From the NCBI RefSeq assembly GCF_001542815.1, contig NZ_CP006992.1, forward strand, positions 4,407,501-4,471,500: a stretch of DNA of 64,000 nucleotides, read 5' to 3'. Shown here piece by piece: positions 7,435 to 16,842 of the stretch. A model generated the notes under the pieces. The model saw nothing but the letters and a program-made list of their open reading frames with translations, made no database searches and was not told the origin of the DNA. Every line of letters begins with the position of its first letter. Positions within the stretch are counted from its first letter, which is position 1. This DNA comes from Methylobacterium sp. AMS5. Its GTDB lineage: Bacteria; Pseudomonadota; Alphaproteobacteria; Rhizobiales; Beijerinckiaceae. The translations under genes were made by a program, and so were the position numbers.

Positions 7435-9198
7435 TCACCCGGCGAGCGCGAAGGCCGGATCGTCGGCGAAGTCGCCCCCGGACAGAATCGACTGCTCCAG
7501 GCCGCCCGCCGCCGGCAGCAGGTTCTCGGCGAAGAAGCGGGCGAGCGCGATGCGCGCGGCATGGGCCGGATCGGTCTCGCCCGCCTTCACGGCCGCGCTC
7601 GAAGCCAACCCCGCCGTCGCGAGGCAGGCCGCGCCCTGCACGAGGCCGAACAGGCGCAGATACGGCGTCGCACCGGGGAGCGCCTCCTGCGGGCGGTTCG
7701 AGGCGAGCGCCTTGAGCAGGAAACTCGTCGCCCGGTCGAGGCTGCCGATGCCGTCCCGCAGGCGCGCCGCCGCGTGGCCGAAGCCGGGGGTGCTGTCCTT
7801 CAACAGGCCCTCCGCCACCCGCCGCATCGAAGCGATCTGCGCGCCGACCGTGGCACCGCCGTTCAGCGGCAGCTTGCGGGTGACGAGGTCGATCGCCTGG
7901 ATGCCGTTGGTGCCCTCGTAGATCCCGAGGATGCGGGCATCGCGCATGAGTTGGGCCGCACCCGTCTCCTCGACGAAGCCCATGCCGCCATGGACCTGCA
8001 CGCCGAGCGAGGTCACCTCGTTGGCGATGTCGGTGGAGAAGGCTTTGGCCACCGGCGTCAGCAGCGAGGCGCGGTCATGCGCCGCCTTTCCCTCGGGTCC
8101 ATCAGCGGCGTCGAGGCCTTGCGCGGTGAGGTAGCAGATGCCGCGGGCCGCCGCCGTGTAGGCCTTCATCGTCAGCAGCGTGCGCTGGATGTCGGCATGC
8201 GCCACGATGGCGCTGACCGGCTCGGGCGAGCCCGGTGCCCGGCCCTGGCGGCGCTCGCGGGCGTAGTCGAGGGCCTTCTGATAGGCGGCTTCCGCCACAC
8301 CCACGCCCTGGAGGCCAACATTGAGCCGGGCCGAGTTCATCATCGTGAACATGCAGGCCAGCCCCCGGTTCTCCTCGCCGATCAGCCAGCCGGTCGCGCC
8401 GCCGGCGTCACCGAAGGCCATGGAGCAGGTCGGCGAGGCGTGGATGCCGAGCTTGTGCTCGAGGCCCGAACACCGCAGGTCGTTGCGCGTGCCGTCCGGC
8501 AGCACCTTCGGTACGAGGAACAGCGAGATGCCGCGGGTGCCGGCCGGGGCGTCCTTGAGGCGGGCGAGCACGAGGTGGCAGATGTTGCCGGCCAGGTCGT
8601 GCTCGCCGTAGGTGATGTAGATCTTGGCGCCCGTGATCCGGTAGGTGCCGTCGCCGTTGGGCTCGGCGCGGGTGCGCAGCGCCGAAAGGTCCGAGCCGGC
8701 CTGCGGCTCGGTCAGGTTCATGGTCGCGGTCCACTCGCCCGAGACGAGCTTTTCGAGGTAGCGCCCCTTCAGGTCGTCGGAGCCATGGGCGGCCAGCGCC
8801 TCGATGCCGCCGACGGTGAGGATCGGGCACAGGCCGAAGGCGAGGTTCGCGCCGTTCCACATCTCGGTGCAGGCGGCGGCGATCAGGTGCGGCAGGCCCT
8901 GCCCACCGTAGTCGGGGTCAGCAAGCACGCCGTTCCACCCGCCCTCGACGAAGGCGCGGTAGGCTGACGCCCAACCCGGCGCGGTGGTGACGTGCCCGTC
9001 CGAGAACGGCGTGCCGTGGCGGTCGCCGATCCGGTTGAGCGGTGCGATGACGTTGCCGGCGAACCGGCCCGCCTCCTCAAGAATGGCGACCGCATCCTCC
9101 GGGCCGATCTCCGCGCCGCTGCGCGCCAGCACGGCGTCGAGCCCCGCGACGTGGCGGAGGGTGAAGGCCATCTCCTCGACGGGCGCGCGATAGCTCAT
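7435..9198 (-). CDS. Acyl-CoA dehydrogenase, long ~590-residue type
   Basis: A 587-residue FAD enzyme with the N-terminal extension and extra C-terminal helical domain of the long acyl-CoA dehydrogenase subgroup (also the length of DmdC-type enzymes). Visible motifs are the FAD-binding MNLTEPQAGSDLSALRT, the YITYGEHDLAGN segment and the active-site region ARILGIYEGTNGIQAIDL, where the Glu of YEGTNG is the catalytic base in the family. It oxidises an acyl-CoA to the enoyl-CoA, passing electrons to ETF. The substrate chain cannot be told from sequence. The ATG at 9198 leaves 109 bp to the divergent Sua5 gene. Confidence 0.88.
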   Translation of the reverse strand: MSYRAPVEEMAFTLRHVAGLDAVLARSGAEIGPEDAVAILEEAGRFAGNVIAPLNRIGDRHGTPFSDGHVTTAPGWASAYRAFVEGGWNGVLADPDYGGQGLPHLIAAACTEMWNGANLAFGLCPILTVGGIEALAAHGSDDLKGRYLEKLVSGEWTATMNLTEPQAGSDLSALRTRAEPNGDGTYRITGAKIYITYGEHDLAGNICHLVLARLKDAPAGTRGISLFLVPKVLPDGTRNDLRCSGLEHKLGIHASPTCSMAFGDAGGATGWLIGEENRGLACMFTMMNSARLNVGLQGVGVAEAAYQKALDYARERRQGRAPGSPEPVSAIVAHADIQRTLLTMKAYTAAARGICYLTAQGLDAADGPEGKAAHDRASLLTPVAKAFSTDIANEVTSLGVQVHGGMGFVEETGAAQLMRDARILGIYEGTNGIQAIDLVTRKLPLNGGATVGAQIASMRRVAEGLLKDSTPGFGHAAARLRDGIGSLDRATSFLLKALASNRPQEALPGATPYLRLFGLVQGAACLATAGLASSAAVKAGETDPAHAARIALARFFAENLLPAAGGLEQSILSGGDFADDPAFALAG

Positions 9199-9307
9199 GA
9201 CCGGTTCACCGCTCCTCCCGCCGCGCCTTCCGGGGGCGGCGATCCCGTTTGACGGCTTGCGGCTGAAGGGTCTACGGCCGGCCGTTCTTCCTCGCATCCC
9301 CTCCGAT

Positions 9308-10297
9308 ATGGACGCCCCACCGTCAACCATCCCCACGCTGCGCCTGGCGGCCGACGCGGACGGCCTCGCGCGAGCGGCCGCCCTGCTCCGGGCGGGGCGT
9401 CTCGTCGCCCTGCCGACGGAGACGGTCTACGGGCTCGGGGCCGATGCCACCGACCCGGAGGCGGTGGCCGCGATCTATGCGGCCAAGGGCCGCCCGCGCT
9501 TCAACCCGCTGATCGCCCATGTCGCGACCGCCGAGGCTGCGTTGGCCGAGGGCGTGTTCGACGAAGCCGCCCTCCGGCTCGCGGAAACATTCTGGCCGGG
9601 GCCGCTGACCCTGGTGGTGCCGGCGGCACCCGGCGGCTCGGTCTGCGATCTCGCTCGGGCCGGCCTCGACTCCGTGGCGCTCCGCGTGCCGGCCCACGAC
9701 ATCGCCCGCGCGCTGCTGGAACGGGCCGGGCGACCGGTGGCGGCGCCCTCGGCCAACCGCTCCGGACGGGTGAGCCCCACCAGCGCCGACCATGTGCTGA
9801 CCGATCTCGACGGGCGCATCGCGGCCGTGCTCGACGGAGGCGAATGCCCGGTCGGGGTCGAATCCACCGTCGTCGCCTGCCTCGGCGGCCCGCCCCGACT
9901 GCTGCGCCCCGGCGGGGTGACGCGGGAGGCCATCGCTGCCGTGCTGGGCTTTGCCCCCGAAGCAGTCAGTGATCCGGGCTCGCGGCCCGTGGGCCCTGGT
10001 CTGCTTGCCTCGCACTACGCGCCGCGGGCCGGGGTGCGGCTCGATGCCAGGACCATCGAGCCCAGTGAGGCGGTTCTGCTGTTCGGGGCCTTCCGCCCCG
10101 CTGGGCTGGACCATGCAGCAGCGGTCGAATCCTTGAGCGAGCGCGGGGATCCGGCGGAGGCCGCCGCGCGGCTGTTCGGGGCCTTGCGCCGGCTCGACGC
10201 CTCGGGCGCACCGACCATCGCTATCGTCCCGGTGCCGGAGGAGGGGCTGGGCGAGGCGATCAACGACCGCCTGCGCCGGGCTGCGGCGCCGCGCTGA
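9308..10297 (+). CDS. sua5: Sua5-type L-threonylcarbamoyladenylate synthase
   Basis: A 329-residue protein with an N-terminal YrdC domain (GRLVALPTETVYGLGADA, then AIYAAKGRPRFNPLIAH) and the later APSANRSGRVSPTSADHV and VGVESTVV segments. The C-terminal Sua5 domain is entered by PGLLASHYAPRA. The enzyme makes threonylcarbamoyl-AMP from Thr, bicarbonate and ATP, the first step of tRNA t6A37 synthesis. Length and the second domain separate it from the short TsaC form. It is followed by a strong intrinsic terminator at 10401-10428. Confidence 0.9.
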   Translation: MDAPPSTIPTLRLAADADGLARAAALLRAGRLVALPTETVYGLGADATDPEAVAAIYAAKGRPRFNPLIAHVATAEAALAEGVFDEAALRLAETFWPGPLTLVVPAAPGGSVCDLARAGLDSVALRVPAHDIARALLERAGRPVAAPSANRSGRVSPTSADHVLTDLDGRIAAVLDGGECPVGVESTVVACLGGPPRLLRPGGVTREAIAAVLGFAPEAVSDPGSRPVGPGLLASHYAPRAGVRLDARTIEPSEAVLLFGAFRPAGLDHAAAVESLSERGDPAEAAARLFGALRRLDASGAPTIAIVPVPEEGLGEAINDRLRRAAAPR

Positions 10298-10400
10298 AAC
10301 CGGCACGATTTTTCGTTGAATTTTTTTTCGGAACCACACGGCCTTCGGCGCATTGTCCGATCACGAAGGCCAGTTCAGCCCCCAATGGCCTTTTCCCTTC

Positions 10401-10428
10401 AAGGCTCGGAGCAATCCGAGCCTTTTTT
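10401..10428 (+). terminator. Intrinsic terminator after sua5
   Basis: A perfect 10-bp stem (AAGGCTCGGA / TCCGAGCCTT) with a GCAA tetraloop is followed directly by a T-run. Orientation fits the plus-strand sua5 gene ending 103 bp upstream; on the minus strand no T-run follows, so it does not serve the convergent kinase gene. Confidence 0.9.
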
Positions 10429-10466
10429 CTTGCCCGCTCCGCAAGCCGCTGCGGGCGAAGGGAAAA

Positions 10467-12230
10467 TCATCGCGCTCGCACGGCGCGCCGCTGGATCGCT
10501 CGGCGCAGGATGCGCGAGAGATCCTCCACCGAGTAGGGCTTGTGCAGCAGCGGGAAGCCGTGGTGCCCGTCCTCGGCCAGCACGTGGCTGTAGCCGGAGG
10601 AGAGCACGATCGGCATGCCGGGCGTCCGCCCCCGGATCGTGCGGGCGAGTTCGACCCCGTTCATGCCGGGCATCACCACGTCGGTGAACACCACGTCGAA
10701 GCGTTCCGGCGTCCGGTCGAGTTCGGCCAGCGCCTGCTCCGCATCCATCGCCCAGACGGTGCCGTAGCCGAGTTCGGCCAGCGCTTGCGTCGCGAAGGCG
10801 CCGACCTCGCGGTTGTCCTCGACGAGGAGCACGCAGGTGCCGTGGCCGGGGGCCAGCGGCTCGGGCTCGTCGGCGGACTCGACCATCGTCGGGGCGACCT
10901 TGGCCCGCGGCAGGAACAGGGTGAAGGTCGTGCCCTGTCCCAGCACGCTCTCCACCGCGATGTCGCCGCCCGACTGCTTGGCGAAGCCGAACACCTGGGA
11001 GAGACCGAGCCCGGTGCCCTGGCCGACGCCCTTCGTCGTGAAGAACGGCTCGAAGATCCGTGACAGGTCGGCCGGCGCGATGCCCGTCCCCGTGTCGGAA
11101 ATCGCCACCGCGACGAAGTCGCCGGGCACGGCCGGATGGGTGCGCAGGGCCGGGATCTGCCCGGCATGGCCGACGCGGATGGTCAGCGTGCCCTCGCCCT
11201 CCATGGCGTCGCGGGCGTTGACGACCATGTTGACCAGCGCCGTGTCGAACTGGCTCGGATCGGCCTCCACGAGGCAGGCGAAGGGCTCGCCGGCGGCGTC
11301 GAAGCAGGGCTCGATCAGGGTCTTCACCTGGATGCGCGCGCCGGTGAGCGTGCCGACCATGTCGGCCACCGAGGCGACGCCGCGGCCGGCATCGAACACC
11401 TCGGGCTTGAGCGCCTGGCGCCGGGCGAAGGCGAGGAGCTGGCCGGTCAGCTTGGCCGCGCGCGCCACCGTGTCGGAGATGGCATCGACGTAGCGGCGGC
11501 GGCGCTCCTCGGCGAGGTCGGGGCGCTTGAGCAGGTCGGTGGAGGATTTGATGACCGTGAGCAGGTTGTTGAAGTCGTGCGCGACGCCGCCGGTGAGCTG
11601 GCCCACCGCCTCCATCTTCTGGCTCTGGCGCAGGGCCTCCTCGATCCGCTCGCGCTCGGCCACCTCGGCGCGCAGGCGCTCGTTGGCCTCGGCGAGTTCG
11701 TGCAGGCGCAGCCGCTCCGCCGTGAGGTCGGTGATCACGCCGCAAAGGAGAAGGGTGTCGCCGTCGCCGTCGAGGCGGCTCAGCGACAGGTAGGCCGGGC
11801 GCTCGACTCCCGCCTCGCCGCACAGGGCGATCTCGCCGCGGGCCGGCATCTGCGCCGCCTGCGCGATCAGGGCGGCGAGCGCCGCGTCCTGGCCCCCGGC
11901 GGCGAAGCGCGCGAAGGACTGGCCGATCAGGCGCTCCTGCGGCGTGCCCAGGGTCTCGGCGAGCCGGCGGTTGCAGTAGAGCAGCGTCCCGTCCGGCCCG
12001 AGGGTGAAGGCGCCCTCCTGGATCTGCTCGATCAGCACCCGGTAGGGCCGGTCGGCATTCTCCAGGGTATAGACCAGCCGCTCGCCGCCCGGACCTTCGA
12101 CCACGATCGCATCGAAATCCCCCCGGCGGATCGCCGCGAGGGTATCCTCGACCTCCTCCAGCCGCGTTTCCAGCGCGCGGATGCGCGCCTGCGCCGCGTC
12201 CAAAGCCGTGGCGGCGGGCTCAGCGCTCAT
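10467..12230 (-). CDS. PAS hybrid histidine kinase with C-terminal receiver, last gene of the kai operon
   Basis: A 587-residue soluble kinase. An N-terminal coiled coil precedes a PAS domain ([31 protein letters not shown]), a second coiled coil, a HisKA box ([16 protein letters not shown]), the HATPase N and G boxes ([36 protein letters not shown]) and a receiver ([10 protein letters not shown], phosphoacceptor in [12 protein letters not shown], conserved Lys in LLHKPYS). No transmembrane segment is seen. It overlaps the upstream kaiB-like gene by 11 bp if the ATG at 12230 is used; an alternative start at 12281 adds 17 residues. Operon position makes it the probable signalling partner of the Kai proteins, which is an inference. 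Confidence 0.87.
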   Translation of the reverse strand: MSAEPAATALDAAQARIRALETRLEEVEDTLAAIRRGDFDAIVVEGPGGERLVYTLENADRPYRVLIEQIQEGAFTLGPDGTLLYCNRRLAETLGTPQERLIGQSFARFAAGGQDAALAALIAQAAQMPARGEIALCGEAGVERPAYLSLSRLDGDGDTLLLCGVITDLTAERLRLHELAEANERLRAEVAERERIEEALRQSQKMEAVGQLTGGVAHDFNNLLTVIKSSTDLLKRPDLAEERRRRYVDAISDTVARAAKLTGQLLAFARRQALKPEVFDAGRGVASVADMVGTLTGARIQVKTLIEPCFDAAGEPFACLVEADPSQFDTALVNMVVNARDAMEGEGTLTIRVGHAGQIPALRTHPAVPGDFVAVAISDTGTGIAPADLSRIFEPFFTTKGVGQGTGLGLSQVFGFAKQSGGDIAVESVLGQGTTFTLFLPRAKVAPTMVESADEPEPLAPGHGTCVLLVEDNREVGAFATQALAELGYGTVWAMDAEQALAELDRTPERFDVVFTDVVMPGMNGVELARTIRGRTPGMPIVLSSGYSHVLAEDGHHGFPLLHKPYSVEDLSRILRRAIQRRAVRAR

Positions 12231-12555
12231 CGGCGGCCCCGTCGAGTCCAAGCCCTTCGAGTCCAAGCCCGTCGAGGACATGCCGCTCGTCGCTCAGATC
12301 GCCGGTGATGCGCCGGGCGGGGAGGGGGGAGAGCCGTATCAGGGTCGGCGCCGCGACCACGCCGTCGGCGCCCGCAAGCGCCGATTGCTGGTAGATGTCG
12401 ACCACTTCGAGGTCGCACGCGCCCCCGAGCCGATGCTCGCACAGGCGGCGCACGCTCTCGATGCTGCGGGTCGAGCGCGGCGAGGTGCCGGCGACGTAGA
12501 GGCGCAGCCGGGTGCGCCCGGCCTCCCCGTGGGCCGTGATGTCCCCGCCGCTCAA
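12220..12555 (-). CDS. kaiB: KaiB-domain protein, second copy
   Basis: A 111-residue protein with the KaiB thioredoxin-like fold: the first strand [28 protein letters not shown], then [29 protein letters not shown] and [17 protein letters not shown]. It starts with TTG at 12555, overlapping the stop of the upstream kaiB by 4 nt (TTGA), which implies translational coupling. The C-terminal LEGLGLDG tail is encoded by short repeated DNA. It is more diverged than the upstream copy: the family's conserved Lys/Arg-rich surface is altered. In cyanobacteria fold-switched KaiB binds KaiC; the role of a second copy here is unknown. Confidence 0.85.
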   Translation of the reverse strand: MSGGDITAHGEAGRTRLRLYVAGTSPRSTRSIESVRRLCEHRLGGACDLEVVDIYQQSALAGADGVVAAPTLIRLSPLPARRITGDLSDERHVLDGLGLEGLGLDGAADER

Positions 12556-12923
12556 ACGCTGTCCGCCTTCGCTGCGGGACTTTTTTCTGCGAGGTTCTGG
12601 GGCTGGATATCGAGGCCGACCAGCACCTTCTCGGTGTTGGACAGGTCGCCGATGATGCGCTTGAGCGGCGCGGGCAGGCGACGCACCAGGGTCGGGATTG
12701 CCAGGATCTGGTCACCGACCGCGAGCTGCGGGTTCTTCATCAGGTCGATGACCTCGATGTCGTAGTGCCCGGCGAGGTGCTCCTCGCAGAAACGCTTGAG
12801 GTTGGCCATCGCCGTCAGCGACTTGGCAGTCTGTCCGGCGACGTAGAGGCGCAGGTGGTAATGGCCCTCGTCCACCGGGCCGCCGGCGTCGAGTCCATCC
12901 TCGGTTGGTTCGGAGCCGCTCAT
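12552..12923 (-). CDS. kaiB: KaiB-like clock-family protein, first copy
   Basis: A 123-residue KaiB-family protein with a 20-residue acidic N-terminal extension. Family segments are [80 protein letters not shown]. The LAIPTLVR cis-proline region and IIGDLS are typical. It overlaps the kaiC stop by 4 nt (ATGA). Together with kaiC it forms the conserved KaiBC pair found in many non-cyanobacteria, where it is associated with stress tolerance or daily timing rather than a proven circadian oscillator. Confidence 0.92.
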   Translation of the reverse strand: MSGSEPTEDGLDAGGPVDEGHYHLRLYVAGQTAKSLTAMANLKRFCEEHLAGHYDIEVIDLMKNPQLAVGDQILAIPTLVRRLPAPLKRIIGDLSNTEKVLVGLDIQPQNLAEKSPAAKADSV

Positions 12924-14671
12924 TGCGTGCCTCCCCGGCGGGTGGAGAGGATGCGCCGCTCGCTGGTCAGCATCGCCTCGCGCATCTCGTCCTCGCTCGC
13001 TAGCACCGCCTCTTCCTCCGCCGCGGTTTCCAGGGTGGCGCGCAGTTCGTCGATCTGGCGCTCCAGCGACTGGCGCCGCCGCTCCGCCTCGCGCCGCCGT
13101 CGGCGGCTCTCCTGCTCGCGGCGCAGAACGGCGGCGGCTTCCTCCGTCTCCTGCACGATGCGGGCGGTGCCGGTCAGCACGCCCGCCGGGCCGATATAGG
13201 CCTCGACGAGGGTGATGCCGTCGCTCGACATACTGAACTCGCGCACTTGGTTCGAGTGGCGCATGCCGCGGGCCTTGATGACGTAGAGCGTGCGCGAGCG
13301 CTCGCCGTTGGCCTCGATGTTGAGGAGCTTGATCCAGGCATCCATCAGCGAGGAGACGCCGATATTGCTGTCGTGGTCGAGGCTGCCGTCCTCGCGCAGG
13401 CTGGTGAACACGGCGGTGATGCCGCGGCTCTTCAGCATGTCGACCATGCGCAGCATCGTCGCCTGAAGCTCGGCCGGCGGGCCCCGCAGCGCCGAGAGCG
13501 GATCGACCACCACCACGGAGGGCGCGAAGCGATCGATGTCCCGGTGCATGCGCGCCAAGTGCATTTCCAGGCCGTAGAGGCTCGGACGCGCCGCCTCGAA
13601 CCGCAGCAGGCCCGCCTCGACATGGCGGGCGAGGTCGAGGCCGATCGAGCGGGCGTTGCGGATGATCTGGTCGGCGCTCTCCTCGAACACGAAGGACATG
13701 CAGCGCTCGCCGCGCGCGCAGGCCGCGTCGATCATGCTCGACGTGATCATGGTCTTGCCGGTGCCGGACTGGCCCGACACGAGGATGCTGGTGCCGCGGT
13801 GGAAGCCGCCGGGTTCGAGCATCGCGTCGAGGCCGGGGATGCCGGTGGAGGCCACGCCCTCGGCGATGGTGTAGTCGAGGTCGGCCGCGGTAACCGGCAG
13901 GACGCTGATGCCCTCGGCATCGATCAGGAACGGGTACTCGTTGGTGCCGTGGGCCGAGCCGCGATACTTCACCACGCGCAGGCGCCGGGTCGTGATCTGG
14001 TCCTCGACGCGGTTGTCGAGCAGCACCACGCAGTCGGAGACGTATTCCTCCATCCCCTGGCGGGTGAGCTGGCCCTCGCCGCGCTCGCCGGTGATGATCG
14101 CGGTCAGCCCCCGGTCCTTGATCCAGCCGAACAGGCGGCGGAGTTCGGCCCGCAGCACCGTCTCGTCGGAAAAGCCCGCGAACAGGGTCTCGATCGTGTC
14201 GAGCACGACGCGCTTGGCGCCGATCGAATCCACCGCGAAGCCGAGGCGGATGAACAGGCCTTCGAGGTCGTACTCGCCGGTCTCCTCGATCTCGCTGCGC
14301 TCCACGCGGACGTGGTCGATGGCGAGCTTGCCCTGCGCCACCAGCCCGTCGAGGTCGTAGCCGAGGGAGGCGACGTTGGCGACGAGATCCTCGGCGCGCT
14401 CCTCGAAGCTCATGAACACGCCGGGCTCGCCGAAGCGGGTCGCGCCGTTGACGAGGAAGGTGGTGGCGAACAGCGTCTTGCCGCAGCCGGCCGCGCCGCA
14501 GACCAGCGAGGGCCGCCCCTTCGGCAGGCCGCCGAAGGTGATGGTATCGAAGCCGTCGATGCCGGTGGCGACTTTCGCGAGCGCGGGGGCGCTCGTGGAT
14601 GCGCTCTTGGATGCGCCCTTCGAAGCGTCCTTGGGAGTGCCTTCGGGCGGGCTCGCGGATTCAGACGCCAA
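12920..14671 (-). CDS. kaiC: KaiC family double ATPase/kinase
   Basis: A 583-residue protein with two RecA-like domains. CI has the P-loop GAAGCGKT at residues 59-66 and catalytic Glu pair at 90-91 (SFEER); CII has GQSGTGKT at 300-307 and Glu pair at 330-331 (VFEES). Aligning CII by hand to cyanobacterial KaiC puts Ser440-Ser441 (GVSSLMDAW) at the Ser431/Thr432 autophosphorylation sites, so a dual Ser site is kept. A basic coiled coil (residues about 505-575) replaces the KaiA-binding tail, in keeping with the absence of kaiA. The start is TTG at 14671, supported by GGAG 7 nt upstream. It is the first gene of kaiC-kaiB-kaiB-kinase. Confidence 0.92.
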   Translation of the reverse strand: MASESASPPEGTPKDASKGASKSASTSAPALAKVATGIDGFDTITFGGLPKGRPSLVCGAAGCGKTLFATTFLVNGATRFGEPGVFMSFEERAEDLVANVASLGYDLDGLVAQGKLAIDHVRVERSEIEETGEYDLEGLFIRLGFAVDSIGAKRVVLDTIETLFAGFSDETVLRAELRRLFGWIKDRGLTAIITGERGEGQLTRQGMEEYVSDCVVLLDNRVEDQITTRRLRVVKYRGSAHGTNEYPFLIDAEGISVLPVTAADLDYTIAEGVASTGIPGLDAMLEPGGFHRGTSILVSGQSGTGKTMITSSMIDAACARGERCMSFVFEESADQIIRNARSIGLDLARHVEAGLLRFEAARPSLYGLEMHLARMHRDIDRFAPSVVVVDPLSALRGPPAELQATMLRMVDMLKSRGITAVFTSLREDGSLDHDSNIGVSSLMDAWIKLLNIEANGERSRTLYVIKARGMRHSNQVREFSMSSDGITLVEAYIGPAGVLTGTARIVQETEEAAAVLRREQESRRRRREAERRRQSLERQIDELRATLETAAEEEAVLASEDEMREAMLTSERRILSTRRGGTQ

Positions 14672-15050
14672 GGCAGGTCTCCAGCACGGTTTCTTCCCCG
14701 GCCGTCATCGGGGGCAACCCGTCCGGTCCGCTATCCAGGCGCGGGATCGTGATGGGGAGCGCTGCGGCCGGGACACGAGGAAGAGGGCGGGCGCCGGCAG
14801 CGGCGCCGGTCGCAGGCGCCGACGGGAGGGGGCGGAGGCGTCGTGAGGCAAGGGCGTCGTCATGAAGGCGTCATGGCGGGCCTCGATCACCCGTTGCACG
14901 GCTCCCGTAATGCAAAGGCCAGGGGGTGGCAATACACGGCCCGGCGAGCGCCCGGCAGGCTCCCCGAGCCGTGGTTCGCGGCCGATATTTCTTCGAATCT
15001 TCTACGGCTCCGCTGAAACCAATCGCCGCGCGGGCACTTTGAGGAAAGCC
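14672..15050. other. Divergent intergenic region between kaiC and a response regulator
   Basis: A 379-bp non-coding stretch that must hold the promoters for the kai operon (minus) and the response-regulator gene (plus). The half nearest the response regulator is less GC-rich (TATTTCTTCGAATCTTCTA near 14988). The Shine-Dalgarno GGAG for kaiC lies just right of 14675 on the minus strand. No convincing sigma-factor motif or palindrome was identified by eye. Confidence 0.5.
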
Positions 15051-15473
15051 GTGTCCCATCAACCCTCTGCAGCGCGCTTCACCCCAATGCCCTGTCTGTC
15101 CGAGCCGACCGATCCGTCCTCCGCGCGCCGCATCCTCGTCGTCGAGGACGAGTGCTTCGTGCGCATGGTGGCCGTGGACATGCTGGAGGATGCCGGCCTG
15201 CCGGTGGCCGAAGCGCCGGACGCCGACGCGGCCCTGCAACTCCTGGAGGGGAGGGCGCAGGCCTTCGGCGCCCTGTTCACCGACATCGACATGCCGGGCT
15301 CGATGGACGGGCTGACCCTGGCTGCGCGGGTGCGGGCGCGCTGGCCGCATATCCGCCTCGTCGTCACCTCGGGCCGGGTCCGGCCGCGCGCCGACGATTT
15401 GCCCGATGCGGGTTTCCTGCCGAAGCCCTATTGCCGCTCCGACCTGCTCGGCGCCCTCGGCCAGGCCGCCTGA
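15051..15473 (+). CDS. Single-domain response regulator, divergent from kaiC
   Basis: A 140-residue CheY-like receiver: RRILVVEDECFVRMVAVDMLEDAG, phosphoacceptor Asp in LFTDIDMPGSMDGLTLA, the Thr/Ser of LVVTSGR and the conserved Lys in FLPKPYCRSDLLGAL. No output domain is present. GTG at 15051 is preferred to ATG at 15087 because a strong GAGG site sits 6 nt before the GTG and nothing comparable precedes the ATG. It lies back-to-back with the kai operon that ends in a hybrid histidine kinase, so it may be part of the same phosphorelay, though this is only contextual. Confidence 0.85.
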   Translation: MSHQPSAARFTPMPCLSEPTDPSSARRILVVEDECFVRMVAVDMLEDAGLPVAEAPDADAALQLLEGRAQAFGALFTDIDMPGSMDGLTLAARVRARWPHIRLVVTSGRVRPRADDLPDAGFLPKPYCRSDLLGALGQAA

Positions 15474-15495
15474 CGGCATCGCTCCGGCATCGGCC

Positions 15496-16842
15496 TCAGG
15501 CCGCCGGAACCGGCCAGCTCATCTCCACCCGAAGGCCGCCGAGTTCGGAGCGGCTGAGGCGCATCCGCGCGCCGACACCCTCCGCGAGGTCGCGGGCGAT
15601 GGCGATGCCGAAGCCCGTGCCGGGCCGGGTCTCGTCCCAGCGCCGGCCGCGGGCGATGCCGGCGATTGCGGCCTCGCTCATGCCGGGGCCGTCATCCTCC
15701 AGCACCAGACGGTGTTCGCCCCCCTCCGCGCGTCCCGAGACGCGGATGCGGCGGTGGGCCCATTTGCGGGCGTTGTCGAGGAGGTTGCCCAGGATCTCGG
15801 TGAGGTCGCCCTCGTCGCCGGGGAAGGCGAGGTTTTCCGGGACCGCGATCTCCCAGCGCAGGGCCTCGCCCTCGGGCAGGCGCTTGAGGGCGCCGACGAT
15901 CCGTCCCAGTGCCGGTCCGACCGGGCAGGCGCGCCGCCGCAGCCCCCCCGAGGCCGCCCGCGCCCGGGCGAGCGTGCGCTCGACCTGCCGGCCCATGGCG
16001 TGCGCCTGCTCGGCGATCTCCGCCGCCAGGGTGGGGTCGGCGGCTTCCGTGCGGCGGGCCAGCGCGTCGAGCACCGCCAGCGGGGTCTTGAGGCCGTGGG
16101 CCATGTCGCCGGCGCCCGTGCGCGCCCGCTCCAGGTCGCGCTCCTGGGCGTCGAGCAGGCGGTTGAGATCGGCCACCAGCGGGCGCACCTCCTCGGGAAA
16201 GGTGTCGGGCAGCCGCGCCTGCGTCCCGGCATGGATCGCGGCGAGATCCGCCCGCAGGGTCCGGAAGGGTGCCAGTGCCCGGCGCACGAACAGCGACATG
16301 GCGAGCGTCAGAGCCGCGAACAGCGCGCCGAGCGAGGGCACCAGCAGGCGCAGGAAGGTGGCGCGGCTCTGGGCGAGGTCGCGGCGATCCTCGGCCACCG
16401 TGACGGCGAGCGCCACCGCGCCGCCGTGGCCCGGAATCGAGACCCGCCGGGTCACGGCGATGAGCCGGCCGCCGTCCGGCCCGGCGAGGTCGCCGACCGC
16501 CGGCTCCTCCGATGTGTCGGGAAGCGTGCCGAGGCTCCGGTCCCAGAGCGAGCGCGAGCGCAGGGCGGTGCCGCCGGCACGCTCGACTTGCCAATAGAGG
16601 CCGCCATAGGGCGTCGAGAAGCGCGAATCCGGCGGCTCGCGCGGCAGGGTCGGGGCCCCGTCCGGCGCCAGGGCGACCTGCCCGGCGATGAGCTTGGCAG
16701 TGCGGTCGAGGCCGTCGGCGGTGCGGGCGTCGAGCACCCGGTCGAAGATCAGCGTCAGCCCGATCCCGGCCAGCACCAGCGCCAGGGCGATCAGCCCGGC
16801 GGCGGCGAGCCCGAGCCGCAGGCGCAGCGAGCCGCTGTTCAC
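15496..16842 (-). CDS. Envelope-sensing histidine kinase (PhoQ/QseC-like)
   Basis: A 448-residue sensor kinase. Two transmembrane helices flank a periplasmic domain of about 130 residues; a HAMP region (RRALAPFRTLRADLAAI) leads to the unusual phosphoacceptor box DMAHGLKTPLAVLDAL, typical of PhoQ-like kinases. The N-box reads LTEILGNLLDNARKWA and the G boxes LEDDGPGMSE and GTGFGIAIARDLAE. The start is GTG at 16842, overlapping the stop of the response regulator by 4 nt. With the regulator and an upstream PepSY protein it forms a three-gene operon of the kind that responds to periplasmic stress, divalent cations or antimicrobial peptides in relatives. Confidence 0.87.
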   Translation of the reverse strand: MNSGSLRLRLGLAAAGLIALALVLAGIGLTLIFDRVLDARTADGLDRTAKLIAGQVALAPDGAPTLPREPPDSRFSTPYGGLYWQVERAGGTALRSRSLWDRSLGTLPDTSEEPAVGDLAGPDGGRLIAVTRRVSIPGHGGAVALAVTVAEDRRDLAQSRATFLRLLVPSLGALFAALTLAMSLFVRRALAPFRTLRADLAAIHAGTQARLPDTFPEEVRPLVADLNRLLDAQERDLERARTGAGDMAHGLKTPLAVLDALARRTEAADPTLAAEIAEQAHAMGRQVERTLARARAASGGLRRRACPVGPALGRIVGALKRLPEGEALRWEIAVPENLAFPGDEGDLTEILGNLLDNARKWAHRRIRVSGRAEGGEHRLVLEDDGPGMSEAAIAGIARGRRWDETRPGTGFGIAIARDLAEGVGARMRLSRSELGGLRVEMSWPVPAA

